From Desulforapulum autotrophicum (GTDB lineage: Bacteria; Desulfobacterota; Desulfobacteria; Desulfobacterales; Desulfolunaceae), in assembly GCA_020723285.1 (NCBI GenBank), contig DYJE01000012.1:55166-119165 (forward strand): 64,000 nt of DNA, given 5' to 3'. Below, piece by piece: positions 18,655 to 27,457 of the stretch. Numbering within the stretch: position 1 is the stretch's first letter; the number at the start of each line of letters is the position of its first letter. The translations under genes and the position numbers were made by a program. Below the pieces are notes generated by a model. That model had not been told where the DNA came from, did not search any database, and was given only the letters and a program-made list of their open reading frames with translations.

Positions 18655-19743
18655 TCACAGCATGGTGAGAACCTCCCAGATGCGTTCGGCTGCCTTGCCG
18701 TCCCACAGATCAGGAATTCCGAACCTCTTTTTTTCAAGGGTCATCAGACGGGCAAACGCGTCGAGAATACCTTCACGGGTGTTTCCCGCAAGGGTGTTGC
18801 TGCCCACGGAAACGGTGACCGGCCTCTCCGTGTTGTTCCGTACCGTCAGACAGGGTATCCGGAGCGCCGTGGTTTCCTCCTGAAGTCCGCCACTGTCCGT
18901 GAGAACGAACTCGGCGTCTTTCCAGAGAAAAAGAGATTCCTTGAACGACAGGGCCGGAAGCTGGAATATCTGCGGACTCAGTTCGATACCGAATCTGTCC
19001 ATCCTCTTCCGCGTCCGGGGATGGACAGGAAATATCAGAGGGATATGATCTGAAATGACGTTCAAAGCCGAGGCGATTTCTTCGAAGACCTGTTGTTCAT
19101 CCACGTTGGATGGACGGTGAAGCGTCACGAATCCATAACGCTTAAGGCACTGCTTAAGCCCGAAGGTATGGAACGTGTCAAGGTCCATGGTTTCCAGGAT
19201 ATTCACCTGGTGCAGCAGATTGTCGATCATCACATGCCCCACCCTGTGAATGGACGCGGGATTTTTCCCCTCGGCCAGAAGATTTTCCGCTCCGCTTTCC
19301 TCGGTGACAAAAAAATGATCGGAAATGGCGTCGGTCACCAAACGGTTGATTTCTTCTGGCATGGCAAGGTCGCGGCTTCTTAATCCCGCTTCCACATGGG
19401 CCACCCGGACCCCCATTTTTTTGGCCACAAGGCTGCACGCCAGTGTGGAGTTCACATCCCCCACCACCATAACCAGATCCGGCTCCCCCTCAAGGCACAC
19501 CCTTTCGAACTCCACCATGATTTTCGCGGTCTGCACCGCGTGGCTTCCGGAACCGGCGTCAAGAAAATAATCGGGCTCCGGCAGATCTAAGTCCCGGAAA
19601 AAGGCCCTGGACATCTGTTCGTCATAATGCTGGCCGGTGTGGACGATGCGGACATCCACACCTAAAAACTGTTTCGCCGCGCGGTAAATCGGGGCGATTT
19701 TCATGAAATTGGGCCTTGCGCCCGCAACGAGAAACACCTTCAT
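18655..19743 (-). CDS. wecB: UDP-N-acetylglucosamine 2-epimerase (non-hydrolysing)
   Basis: This 362-residue enzyme is the bacterial UDP-GlcNAc 2-epimerase that makes UDP-ManNAc for polysaccharide synthesis in the cytoplasm. The N-terminus VFLVAGARPNFMKIAPIYRA and the HTGQHYDEQMS segment are diagnostic, as are VHVEAGLRS-type AHVEAGLRSRDLAMPEE and the C-terminal LTDSGGLQEE and GNTREGI. The ATG at 19743 overlaps the wecG stop by four bases (ATGA), so the pair is likely coupled; the longer open frame upstream is wecG read in another frame. No UDP-ManNAc dehydrogenase gene (wecC) is present, so ManNAc itself may be the sugar used. Confidence 0.95.
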   Translation of the reverse strand: MKVFLVAGARPNFMKIAPIYRAAKQFLGVDVRIVHTGQHYDEQMSRAFFRDLDLPEPDYFLDAGSGSHAVQTAKIMVEFERVCLEGEPDLVMVVGDVNSTLACSLVAKKMGVRVAHVEAGLRSRDLAMPEEINRLVTDAISDHFFVTEESGAENLLAEGKNPASIHRVGHVMIDNLLHQVNILETMDLDTFHTFGLKQCLKRYGFVTLHRPSNVDEQQVFEEIASALNVISDHIPLIFPVHPRTRKRMDRFGIELSPQIFQLPALSFKESLFLWKDAEFVLTDSGGLQEETTALRIPCLTVRNNTERPVTVSVGSNTLAGNTREGILDAFARLMTLEKKRFGIPDLWDGKAAERIWEVLTML

Positions 19744-20501
19744 AATGATTTTCTTCCCATGTGTTTTATAGACCAGGCCCCGAAAACATCCGCGGCAAAG
19801 ACAGGCAGCACTTTCTGGCGGTCGATCCGGGATGGTTCGTTCAGAAGACGGTAAAGCCATTCCAGGTTCAGGCGGCACCAGCCTTTGGGAGCACGCTTGA
19901 CCGTCCCGGCCAGGGTATCCAGCGTTCCGCCCACGCCCTGGCAGACTTTCACATGCTCCAGTTTCAGATGGTGCCGGGCGAACCATTTTTCCTGCCGGGG
20001 AGACCCCAGAGCCAGGAACAGAACGTCCGCACCCGATTCATTGATGGTCCGGATCAGATCCTCCATCGCCTCTTCCTTCACATAACCGCTGGAACGCCCG
20101 GCAACGCGCAGGCCGGGGAATCTCTGTCCGAGACGGGCCACGGCCCGCTCGTTCACATCGTCCTTCGCGCCGTAGACAAACACGCTTTTCCCCAGACTTT
20201 CGGCAAGGGCGCAGATATCGAAGATGAATTCAGAGCCGGGAATCCGTCTGATGCGGATGCCGTGGAGAATCCGAAGGGCCAGGACCATGCCGATGCCATC
20301 CGGAAGGAGGATGTCGGCGTCGCGGTATATTCTGTAAAGTTCGGGGTCCCTGGGAACCGAATAGTTCTTTTCCGGATTGGAGGCAAAGATGCCATGGGCT
20401 CTTTTGCCGTATTCCAGATACCCCCTGACCTTTTCCAGAGCCTGATCACGGGTGATCCCGTCAACCCAGATATTGAGGATGGTTTTTCGGAGAATGTTCA
20501 T
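19740..20501 (-). CDS. WecG/TagA/CpsF family glycosyltransferase
   Basis: This 253-residue GT26 enzyme transfers ManNAc or ManNAcA from its UDP sugar onto an undecaprenyl-linked acceptor at the inner membrane face. The conserved ILLPDGIGMVLALRIL segment holds the catalytic Asp region, and LALGSPRQEKWFARH is the second family block. Coupling to wecB by an ATGA overlap fits a UDP-ManNAc donor. An AGGATTTCCC ribosome site precedes the ATG. Because wecC is absent, a TagA-like ManNAc transferase is more likely than a true WecG. The last two genes of the long minus-strand locus are this pair. Confidence 0.9.
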   Translation of the reverse strand: MNILRKTILNIWVDGITRDQALEKVRGYLEYGKRAHGIFASNPEKNYSVPRDPELYRIYRDADILLPDGIGMVLALRILHGIRIRRIPGSEFIFDICALAESLGKSVFVYGAKDDVNERAVARLGQRFPGLRVAGRSSGYVKEEAMEDLIRTINESGADVLFLALGSPRQEKWFARHHLKLEHVKVCQGVGGTLDTLAGTVKRAPKGWCRLNLEWLYRLLNEPSRIDRQKVLPVFAADVFGAWSIKHMGRKSL

Positions 20502-20573
20502 GGGAAATCCTTTTTTTAAAAGAGCGGACCGTATAGGCTTGTTTTTAAATGTTGCACCGCAAAACAGCGGGTG

Positions 20574-22658
20574 TCACGGTGCCCCGGAAACCCGATAGCT
20601 GTAAAGATGAGAACCGCTGGCAAAATAGATCCGGCCATTCAGACAGTCGCCCCCGGACGTGATGGGAACCGGAGATTTTTCCAGCCATTTTAGGCCTTTC
20701 ACACCGTCAACCTGAGCGATGCCATCGGTAAAAAGAAGAAAGCAGCGTCCGTCATCGGCCGTGACAAACGCCCGTTGTCCCTGCTGCCAGCTGACTTTTC
20801 CAAACCGTTTCGTATCATCGGTTGTAACGAGGGACCGCGTGGCCGGGTTGAATACGAAGAATACGGAGCCATCCGCCAGACCGTAGACCAGGCCGTCATT
20901 CGCGACAGCCAGATCCCAATAATCCTGCACCCCTGGGATAAGCGCCGCATGCCACACCATTTTCCGGCTGTCCGTATCCATGATGAACAGAGTCGCTTCG
21001 TCAGCCAGTTTCAATCCGCCGGTACCGGCAGCCGACGTGGTTCCGCCCAGAAGCATACCATCTTTCAGGACGGACAGGGACCTGACGGACTGATGGGGTA
21101 TCACCCTGGCGTCGTCGAGTTGTTCGGCTGTATTGTTTCCGATATTCCAGAACAGAAGACCTCCGCCGGTCATGCCGTATTCCGGAGTCCCCGCGAGAAT
21201 GACGTTCTGCCCTTTTTGATCCACGACCAGATCGTGGGGCCGGTTGAGGGAGGTGTCGGCGGCGGCGCATGGCCTTAAAACACCGGGCCCTGTGAACAGG
21301 GCTTCCGCGTTCCATTCCCTGCCGGGAACCCAGTCGAACAGAAGACCTTTGGGGTAAGCGCCCACATAGACATGGGATTCCTGCCGGTAAAGGGTGTTCC
21401 ACTGATACGGGGTGACGTGACGGATGTAAGACCCGGTTTCGGGATCATACAGGAAGGCGCAATGAGGGAAGAAGGACGAGCCGGCGATCCGACCGCCGGG
21501 CGCTGCGGCGACGCTAAGAATATAAGCGCCTTCGGTCTGATAGGAAAACCGGATGGTTTTGACATATTCCCCGGCCTTGTTGCCGAGCGTGAGAGACCGG
21601 GTTTCCGGATCGAGGTTCTTGACGGACATCCCTTCGCCCAGATCGCGGATATAACAATCCCGCCTGCCGGAGCCGGCACCCAGAGGATCGGGTTTGACGA
21701 GCGTTCCGATTTTTCGGTGTTCCCCCTTATACAGTTCATACCAGCCGGAAGATCCGGCCTCGGGTGTTCTTCCGTATATCGCGATATGCCTGTCTTCGAG
21801 GGCCCGGCCGTACACTTTACCATCGCGGTCCCTATAAAGATAGGCCATGCCGGTTTGACGTTCTGAGTCCGTTAAAACCGTCCGGGATGAACGGGTGGCC
21901 GGGTTGAACGCGACGATCTGGCTTCTGGTGTAACCCAGCGCCACGTAAACCCAGCCTGAATGATCCGTGGCGATGTAATACGGGTATTGAGCCCAGTCTT
22001 CCGTATGAACGGGTCCATAGTCCGTCAGAATCCGTGTTTCAGGATTGAAGGAAAACAAATAGCAGCCGGGATAAGTGGCGGCCCAAATCAGACCATGATC
22101 ATCTTCCACCAGACTCATGGCCGTTCCGGGCGAGGCTTGTGCTGAAAAGGTGAACGATCGGGACACGGGGTCGTATTCAAACAAACGGCTGTTGTAGCAG
22201 GTGTACAATCTGTTTTTGCGGCTCAGAAGCGACGCAAAGGGAGAATCGCCTCCGGTCTCTCCGGGAATGGGGACCTGAACCGACTCTCCCGACAGGGTGT
22301 TGATGTGCAAAAGCGACGAACAGCCGGTGTGATCCAGAAGGAAGGCAAGTACGCAAGGCCCCTTTCCCTGATCCCTGACAGCCACAGCACCCCTTAATGC
22401 GCTGCTGGGAACCGCGATGCCGTGATCGTGAAATCCGGGGCCGCTTTCGTCATCCTGGACCTCCGGTGTCTGTGCAAGACCTTCAGCGCGGACAATCGGC
22501 TTCACGACCGGAGTGACGGGGTGCTCTTCACGGGTGTCCTTTGCCAGAGTGTCGGTGGGGGCCGCACCCTGACAACCCATCATCAAAAAAAGGATCCCCG
22601 TGGTGACATATAAAGATAGTCGCATAAAAAGACGATATTTGGACACTGACCGTTCCAT
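20574..22658 (-). CDS. Beta-propeller lipoprotein of unknown function
   Basis: A 694-residue predicted lipoprotein with signal segment TTGILFLMMGC (Cys about residue 29). The body has recurring beta-propeller-like units, each with a hydrophobic strand and a FNPxTR-type turn: LFSFNPETRILT, IVAFNPATRSSR, FVFNPATRSLV and LFEYDPVSRS. Such NHL/SMP30/quinoprotein-like propellers bind ligands or proteins; no catalytic residues could be assigned. AAGGA eight bases before the ATG supports this start. It lies between a glycosyltransferase and wecG, in the same direction, so an envelope or polysaccharide-related role is plausible. I do not recognise a named family. Confidence 0.7.
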   Translation of the reverse strand: MERSVSKYRLFMRLSLYVTTGILFLMMGCQGAAPTDTLAKDTREEHPVTPVVKPIVRAEGLAQTPEVQDDESGPGFHDHGIAVPSSALRGAVAVRDQGKGPCVLAFLLDHTGCSSLLHINTLSGESVQVPIPGETGGDSPFASLLSRKNRLYTCYNSRLFEYDPVSRSFTFSAQASPGTAMSLVEDDHGLIWAATYPGCYLFSFNPETRILTDYGPVHTEDWAQYPYYIATDHSGWVYVALGYTRSQIVAFNPATRSSRTVLTDSERQTGMAYLYRDRDGKVYGRALEDRHIAIYGRTPEAGSSGWYELYKGEHRKIGTLVKPDPLGAGSGRRDCYIRDLGEGMSVKNLDPETRSLTLGNKAGEYVKTIRFSYQTEGAYILSVAAAPGGRIAGSSFFPHCAFLYDPETGSYIRHVTPYQWNTLYRQESHVYVGAYPKGLLFDWVPGREWNAEALFTGPGVLRPCAAADTSLNRPHDLVVDQKGQNVILAGTPEYGMTGGGLLFWNIGNNTAEQLDDARVIPHQSVRSLSVLKDGMLLGGTTSAAGTGGLKLADEATLFIMDTDSRKMVWHAALIPGVQDYWDLAVANDGLVYGLADGSVFFVFNPATRSLVTTDDTKRFGKVSWQQGQRAFVTADDGRCFLLFTDGIAQVDGVKGLKWLEKSPVPITSGGDCLNGRIYFASGSHLYSYRVSGAP

Positions 22659-22795
22659 GGTGTCGTTCCTTTCGATTTTTTATGACTTCCCAAGAAGCCG
22701 TTGCAAACCGAAAGGATCTTTTTCAAGGAACGTGCCATAACGTATGTTTTGTAATGAACACGACGGTTTCTATAAAACTGACCCCGCCTTGGCGG

Positions 22796-23887
22796 TCAGG
22801 ACGCGGAACACAGCCGGATAAGCCGCTCAGCCACGTTGCTGGCAAGAAAGCGGCCATGGGCATATGAAAAGGCTTCCCGGCTCATGTCCTTGTACAGGGC
22901 GTCATCCGCCAGGATACGATCCACCAGTTCGGCGATTCGCTCTGGACGGATGTCGTCGATGAGAAAGCCGAACCGGCCATTTTCAAAAAAATCGTTGATC
23001 CCGCCGATGGGCGTGGTCAGTACCGGCAGTCCGAAGGCCATGGATTCCAGAACACAGTTGGGCATTCCTTCCCGTGAGGAGGGGAGCAGCAGCAGATCGG
23101 AAGATGCCAGTAAATCCGCTTTGTCCCTGCCTGAAACCCATCCCAGGAATCGAACCCTGTCCGAAAGGCCCGAAGCCAGCGCATGGTATCGGGCCGTTTC
23201 AAGATAAGATCCGACGCCAGCCACATTCAGTGTGATTCCGGGGTGCCGGTCTTTGAGAAGCCGGACAGCATCGATCGCTTCGATGATCCCCTTTTCCTTT
23301 TCAACCCGTGAAAGAAAAAGAAGCCTGATATCACACGGGGTCGCCCCGTTCAAAGGTCGATGGGTTTTCATGGAAAAATCCTCCAGCATGCGATCGTCCA
23401 CCGTCGTGGTCTCCAGGTAAACAGGCTGCCTGAATCCCCAGTGCCGGAGTCGGGCCTCAAATTCCTTGGAAAGAACGATAAATGCATCGGCCCGCCTGAA
23501 AACCAGGGTGAAAATCCGAAAAAAATACCGTTCAAGCACATCGGCGAACCGGTTGTCCCAACCCCTGAAGAACACGATGCACCGGCAGCCATGGACTTTG
23601 GCGACACACAGCAGCAATCCTTCTCTCACCACACAGAACGGAATCAGGGAAGGATTGAACATCACCGTTCCGATCCCCCTTCCCGCCCGTTTCAGCGTGC
23701 CGTTCAGGCTGAATACATCCCGGATCAGATTCAGGGGTTTCCGGCACGGGGTTTCACCGGTCGCCTTTGCCCCCACATGAAAGAATTCGAACGAACTTTT
23801 CAGATACGCGCTTAATGAATTGTAATAGCTTGCAATTCCACCAGGAAGATGCATGTTCGGACAAACGATCAGGGTCTTTGATGGCAT
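22796..23887 (-). CDS. Glycosyltransferase family 4
   Basis: A 363-residue GT-B retaining glycosyltransferase. The N-terminus VCPNMHLPGGIASYYNSL has the Gly-rich GGIA loop of GT4 enzymes. The C-terminal donor-sugar domain contains IRLLFLSRVEKEKGI, the VSGRDKADLLASSDLLLLPS block, the SREGMPNCVLESMAFGLP (E...E) motif, and GLPVLTTPIGG. It probably adds one sugar of the repeat unit from a nucleotide sugar in the cytoplasm; the sugar cannot be predicted. GGAGATCCC precedes the ATG. About 140 bases without features separate it from the lipoprotein gene downstream. Confidence 0.88.
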   Translation of the reverse strand: MPSKTLIVCPNMHLPGGIASYYNSLSAYLKSSFEFFHVGAKATGETPCRKPLNLIRDVFSLNGTLKRAGRGIGTVMFNPSLIPFCVVREGLLLCVAKVHGCRCIVFFRGWDNRFADVLERYFFRIFTLVFRRADAFIVLSKEFEARLRHWGFRQPVYLETTTVDDRMLEDFSMKTHRPLNGATPCDIRLLFLSRVEKEKGIIEAIDAVRLLKDRHPGITLNVAGVGSYLETARYHALASGLSDRVRFLGWVSGRDKADLLASSDLLLLPSSREGMPNCVLESMAFGLPVLTTPIGGINDFFENGRFGFLIDDIRPERIAELVDRILADDALYKDMSREAFSYAHGRFLASNVAERLIRLCSAS

Positions 23888-23984
23888 GGGATCTCCGGCC
23901 GATGTTTTATTAACCTGACAAAAAATTATATCAAGAGAGATCGGTAGGGCGGGCTGTAATCAGAGTACGGAGAGGTTCCTTGTT

Positions 23985-24281
23985 TTAGACGGATGGGATG
24001 TCATCTGTCAGAAGTCTTGCTCCATGAATCACCGCCAAGATATCGATTTGGCTTTCTTTGATCCAGTAAATGATGCGGTAGGGCCGTTCGATCAACTCCC
24101 TGATATCATCGGCGTCATACTCTGGAACCTTGCGGCCCGATAGTGGCTGACAGGCGATCTGCTCGGATCTCCGGGTGATTCTGTCCACCATCTGTTTGGC
24201 GTACATGGGGGAGTTCAGCGCAATGTATTCATAAATGCTGGTCAGGTGATCAATGGCATTGTCGGTCCATCGAACGTTCAT
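23985..24281 (-). CDS. ParE/RelE-superfamily toxin
   Basis: A 98-residue toxin of the RelE/ParE superfamily. The RWTDNAIDHLTSIYEYIA start, the central SRRSEQIACQPLSGRKVP-like segment ending in REL, and PYRIIYWIKESQIDILAVIHGARLL fit ParE-type toxins, which poison DNA gyrase; RelE-like mRNA cleavage is less likely because no basic catalytic cluster is apparent. Its ATG overlaps the antitoxin stop by four bases (ATGA), the normal antitoxin-first order. The pair sits inside the EPS locus between glycosyltransferase and acyltransferase genes. Confidence 0.85.
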   Translation of the reverse strand: MNVRWTDNAIDHLTSIYEYIALNSPMYAKQMVDRITRRSEQIACQPLSGRKVPEYDADDIRELIERPYRIIYWIKESQIDILAVIHGARLLTDDIPSV

Positions 24282-24466
24282 GCGTTCAACCCGAACTTTT
24301 TGCGTACATCCTTGACATCCGTTGTCCGGCCTTCGTCACTGTCCTTGATACCGGCTTCAATCGTCTGCCTGACATAAATCTGATACATCAGATCTTCCCA
24401 GGTCGCCGAATCCGGCAGTTTATCCAATAGTTGGTGTGCTTTTTGTTTGAGGGTGTCTGTCTGCAT
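24278..24466 (-). CDS. Antitoxin of the ParE-type module
   Basis: A 62-residue protein just upstream of and overlapping the toxin. It is mostly helical (LKQKAHQLLDKLPDSATWEDLMYQIYVRQ), has no classical ribbon-helix-helix or Phd signature that I can see, and ends in a charged tail (GRTTDVKDVRKKFGLNA) suited to toxin wrapping. This helical type is often annotated as an addiction module component. Its identity rests mainly on position and overlap. Confidence 0.75.
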   Translation of the reverse strand: MQTDTLKQKAHQLLDKLPDSATWEDLMYQIYVRQTIEAGIKDSDEGRTTDVKDVRKKFGLNA

Positions 24467-24510
24467 GTCATATCCTTAATATTCTTCATAAAATGGCTTT
24501 ACATGACACA

Positions 24511-24540
24511 ACTATAGGCAATTAATCCACAAGAATGCAA
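24511..24540 (-). promoter_or_regulatory. Candidate promoter of the toxin-antitoxin pair
   Basis: On the minus strand TTGCAT (24540-24535) and TATAGT (24516-24511) are 18 bases apart, about 45 bases upstream of the antitoxin ATG, in a locally AT-rich stretch. The -35 match is weak. Confidence 0.35.
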
Positions 24541-24594
24541 CCTTATTGTTTGATTGGCTTTTTATGGCCAGACCTATCAAAATTCCGGGGGACA

Positions 24595-25066
24595 TCATAC
24601 TAAACTCTTTCTATTATTCGGTTCTAATCTATTCGGCATGTTTTCCCTGAGTTCGGTTATTCTTCCGTAAGCACCGGTCTGAATGGACCTTAGGACCCTG
24701 GCCGGATTTCCGGCGGCCAAGCTGTTGGAAGGAACATCCTTGGTTACCACCGAGCCCGCGCCGACCACGGAATGATCGCCGATAGAAACGCCGGGAAGGA
24801 CAAGCCTGGACTCCGATAAAACAGCAATCGCCGATACGGGTGTGCATGGCCTTGCCACGGGCGAAGTCATGGCTGAGAATAACCGCTCCCCGGGTTATGA
24901 TGGTCTTTCGCCCGATATGAACCATCCGGGGGCGGGTTCGGTCGATAAAGGCCCCCAGACTCACAATGGAACTCGCATGGATGTCGATGCCGACAATCCG
25001 GCGAAGGTAAAACCATCTCTACGGCATCAGACCGTTTCTGATCGTGTTGCGGAATTTTGTTATCAT
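24595..25066 (-). pseudogene. Hexapeptide-repeat acyltransferase, broken by a stop codon and a frameshift
   Basis: An ATG at 25066 opens a recognisable acyltransferase (MITKFRNTIRNGLMP) that meets TAG at 25021-25019 where related enzymes have an aromatic residue. The same frame then continues as [39 protein letters not shown] and a [12 protein letters not shown] hexapeptide segment. Near 24803 the frame changes: [19 protein letters not shown] and [13 protein letters not shown] continue in another frame to 24595. The hexapeptide period is restored if one codon is added at the junction, so a 2-base loss (or 1-base gain) is likely. Two independent lesions make a sequencing error unlikely. It was probably a sugar O-acetyltransferase related to its upstream neighbour. 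Confidence 0.85.
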
Positions 25067-25090
25067 TCAATGCCCATACAGAATCTTCAA

Positions 25091-25609
25091 TCAGGATCGG
25101 AAACGGATAACCCTGGCAGGATTCCCGGCCACAACGGCGTAGGGGGGAATGTCTTTGGTCACGACACTGCATGCGCCGACAACTGCCCCGTTCCCGATGT
25201 TTACACCGGGAAGTATCACAGACCGTGCGCCGATCCACACATCGTCGCCGATCATGACGGGACGCGCATCGGAACGGCCTTGCGCGGACATCGGGACATC
25301 AATCCTTTCGAAGTTATGGTTTCGCGTCATGATCAGCACGTCAGGCCCCATCATGACAACATTACCGATTACAACCGGCCCGTGTATCCTGCAATTCAAA
25401 CCCAGGCCGGAGTCATAGCCCACAGAGAGTTTCGAGCCGTCCCCAAAAAAAGCATGGCGTTCGATGTTCATACCCTGCCCGGCCGACTTGAAAAGCGGTG
25501 AGCAGATAACGACCCGGATCATTTTGAAAAAGCGGCCCAGAATACCTGATGAAGGCGGGAGGTATCGTGCAAAACCATAATACAAGGCAAGTAATAGATA
25601 TCGTTTCAT
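25091..25609 (-). CDS. Hexapeptide-repeat acyltransferase (WbbJ/maltose acetyltransferase-like)
   Basis: A 172-residue left-handed beta-helix acyltransferase, expected to acetylate a sugar using acetyl-CoA. Hexapeptide units are clear in LGLNCRIHGPVVIGNVVMMG and DDVWIGARSVILPGVNIG, ending with AVVAGNPARVIR, the CoA-site signature. The catalytic His is probably in the TRNHNFERID segment. It is intact, unlike the damaged relative immediately downstream. It probably modifies one residue of the exopolysaccharide. Confidence 0.88.
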   Translation of the reverse strand: MKRYLLLALYYGFARYLPPSSGILGRFFKMIRVVICSPLFKSAGQGMNIERHAFFGDGSKLSVGYDSGLGLNCRIHGPVVIGNVVMMGPDVLIMTRNHNFERIDVPMSAQGRSDARPVMIGDDVWIGARSVILPGVNIGNGAVVGACSVVTKDIPPYAVVAGNPARVIRFRS

Positions 25610-25620
25610 GATCGAATGAA

Positions 25621-26808
25621 TCAGCCTTTCGATGCGACCCGGCAGGACAATCCAAGGATAAATCGATACAGATCGTCCCCCTGGGATTTGAAGTCAAACA
25701 GGCGTTCGGCAGCCTTGCGGCCATTTGCCCCCAGGCGCAAAGCCCGGGCCGGGTCCTCCAATAATTCATTGACGGTGTTTACAATCGCGTCACTGTCTCC
25801 TGCGGGAACGAGCATGACGTCCACACGATCGGCAAGAAGTGACGGGATATCCGAAACCGCCGAAGCGATCACGGGCTTTCCTGTGGCCAGGTACTCACCG
25901 AGCTTGAAAGGGAAACCGGCGTGGGCGTAGCCGCTGTCCGTTCGCGGCACGCACAGGATATCGGCATGGGCAAGCTCCCTGTAATAATCGGCATCATCGA
26001 GATAGCCCCTATAAACCACGCGATCACCAAAAGGCATGACGTTCAAACGTTTTTGGAGTTCGGCCATCATCTCGTCCGTGTCTTTTCCGGTGAGTACAAG
26101 TTTTATGCGATCAGTCTGTGAAGCCAGTTTCTCAAAGGCGCCCAGAAGAACAGGTACCCCGTCTTTCCGTCCAAAACTACCGGCGTAAAACATGACGACC
26201 GGATCGGAAAACCGGTCTGCGGCCTCAGGATATTGGCCGGTGTCAACGGAGATGGGCAGGAGGTGGAGCGGATTTCCCTCACCGGAATATTTTTTATGCA
26301 GATGAAGACTGATGACGACCATCCCGTCAGCCCATTCGTTCATCATCCGGTTCGTGTATTGAATGAACGTGATCCGAATCCGGTGCTTCAAACGACCGGA
26401 TAAATCACGGGCCAGATCGTAGTCTTCAACGATATCGAAAACCAGTTTGAACCCCATGCGTTTAGCGCAGAGAAGCAGAAGAAAATTGTCAAAGGTCACC
26501 GGGCCATAGACATACAGGACGTTGGTATCGCCGTGTCTGTACAATCGCCGTAACATCCTTCGGGATTTCATAAAAAGAACCGGCATCAGAAGGGCCGCTT
26601 TCAAGCCCAGAAGATCACCAGAAACCGTGTGATAAGGGATTCCGTCATGAACCCCGGAAAGGGGGTTGGCTTTACTGGACTGCCTGAGGATCAGGACGGA
26701 CATTGAAACATCGCCATGACGCCGGAGCCCGTTGATGACATTCCGCACTCGCTTGGTGCCGGCCATGCCTTGCGGATATGGGAATCCGCCCAAAAAAACG
26801 ATATTCAA
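25621..26808 (-). CDS. Glycosyltransferase family 4
   Basis: A 395-residue GT-B glycosyltransferase. The N-terminus MNIVFLGGFPYPQGMAGTKR carries the acceptor-side loop. The C-terminal domain has VVMFYAGSFGRKDGVPVLL, RVVYRGYLDDADYYRELAHA, DILCVPRTDSGYAHAGFPFK and LGEYLATGKPVIAS, the donor-binding EX7E-type region. It is expected to act at the cytoplasmic face of the inner membrane on the lipid-linked repeat. It is separated by only 11 bases from the following acyltransferase gene. Confidence 0.88.
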   Translation of the reverse strand: MNIVFLGGFPYPQGMAGTKRVRNVINGLRRHGDVSMSVLILRQSSKANPLSGVHDGIPYHTVSGDLLGLKAALLMPVLFMKSRRMLRRLYRHGDTNVLYVYGPVTFDNFLLLLCAKRMGFKLVFDIVEDYDLARDLSGRLKHRIRITFIQYTNRMMNEWADGMVVISLHLHKKYSGEGNPLHLLPISVDTGQYPEAADRFSDPVVMFYAGSFGRKDGVPVLLGAFEKLASQTDRIKLVLTGKDTDEMMAELQKRLNVMPFGDRVVYRGYLDDADYYRELAHADILCVPRTDSGYAHAGFPFKLGEYLATGKPVIASAVSDIPSLLADRVDVMLVPAGDSDAIVNTVNELLEDPARALRLGANGRKAAERLFDFKSQGDDLYRFILGLSCRVASKG

Positions 26809-26833
26809 TATTCATACCCCGGCGAATCAGAAT

Positions 26834-27457
26834 TCATCGATGCTTCGTTGTCCTGTTTTCACCGACAACCACCGCGGGCACGCCCGCAGCATATACATTT
26901 TCAGGCAGTGATCGCGTCACGATGCTGCCCGCTCCAACAACCGTATTGTCCCCAATGGTCACACCTTTAAGCACCATCACATCAACACCCAGCCAGACAT
27001 GGCTGCCGATGACGACCGCCGCATTTTCCCCGGCCCTTTTGTCGTCTGTATGCCAGTCCGTATCTGTAATCAGCGTGTTCGCACCGCACCGCACATGGTC
27101 TCCCAGTGTTACGTTTAAAGCGCAACCGATAACAGTGCCGCTGAAGCCGCAGTCATCTCCGATTCTAACAGAAGCTCCGCCTGTGATGGTCGATATCTGG
27201 CAGGGGCGGTTGAGACCAATAAGATTTGATCCCCTTGAAGACCTAAACCTGCATCGTTCCCCAACAGCAATCCGGCTGCCGGGGTGCCTGTAAAAAAGAG
27301 GCTGCCCGTAAAAAAAACAGTGCCTGCCAAGTGATATGCCCCACCATCTTGCTCTCAGCCAGACTAAAAACGTGTGAAGCCGGGTTGAAGCGAATAAAGA
27401 TGAATATCTGACCAGGTGCGGGAGATTGTCTCGATTTATGTTATTCAGAATGGCCAT
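26834..27457 (-). CDS. Hexapeptide-repeat acyltransferase
   Basis: A 207-residue acyltransferase of the left-handed beta-helix type. A basic N-terminal helical part (TRLHTFLVWLRARWWGI) is followed by hexapeptide rungs such as VRIGDDCGFSGTVIGC and SHVWLGVDVMVLKGVTIG, and the end AAGVPAVVVGENR takes the place of the usual NPAR turn. The likely catalytic His is in TDTDWHTDDKR. Its ATG lies immediately after the stop of the upstream glycosyltransferase gene. Acetylation of the repeat unit is the likely role. Confidence 0.87.
   Translation of the reverse strand: MAILNNINRDNLPHLVRYSSLFASTRLHTFLVWLRARWWGISLGRHCFFYGQPLFYRHPGSRIAVGERCRFRSSRGSNLIGLNRPCQISTITGGASVRIGDDCGFSGTVIGCALNVTLGDHVRCGANTLITDTDWHTDDKRAGENAAVVIGSHVWLGVDVMVLKGVTIGDNTVVGAGSIVTRSLPENVYAAGVPAVVVGENRTTKHR

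Noticed and set aside
24867..25238. A 123-codon minus-strand open frame at the broken acyltransferase
   Set aside because: It is Cys/Arg/His-rich and out of frame with the acyltransferase motifs; it is a shadow of the neighbouring genes.
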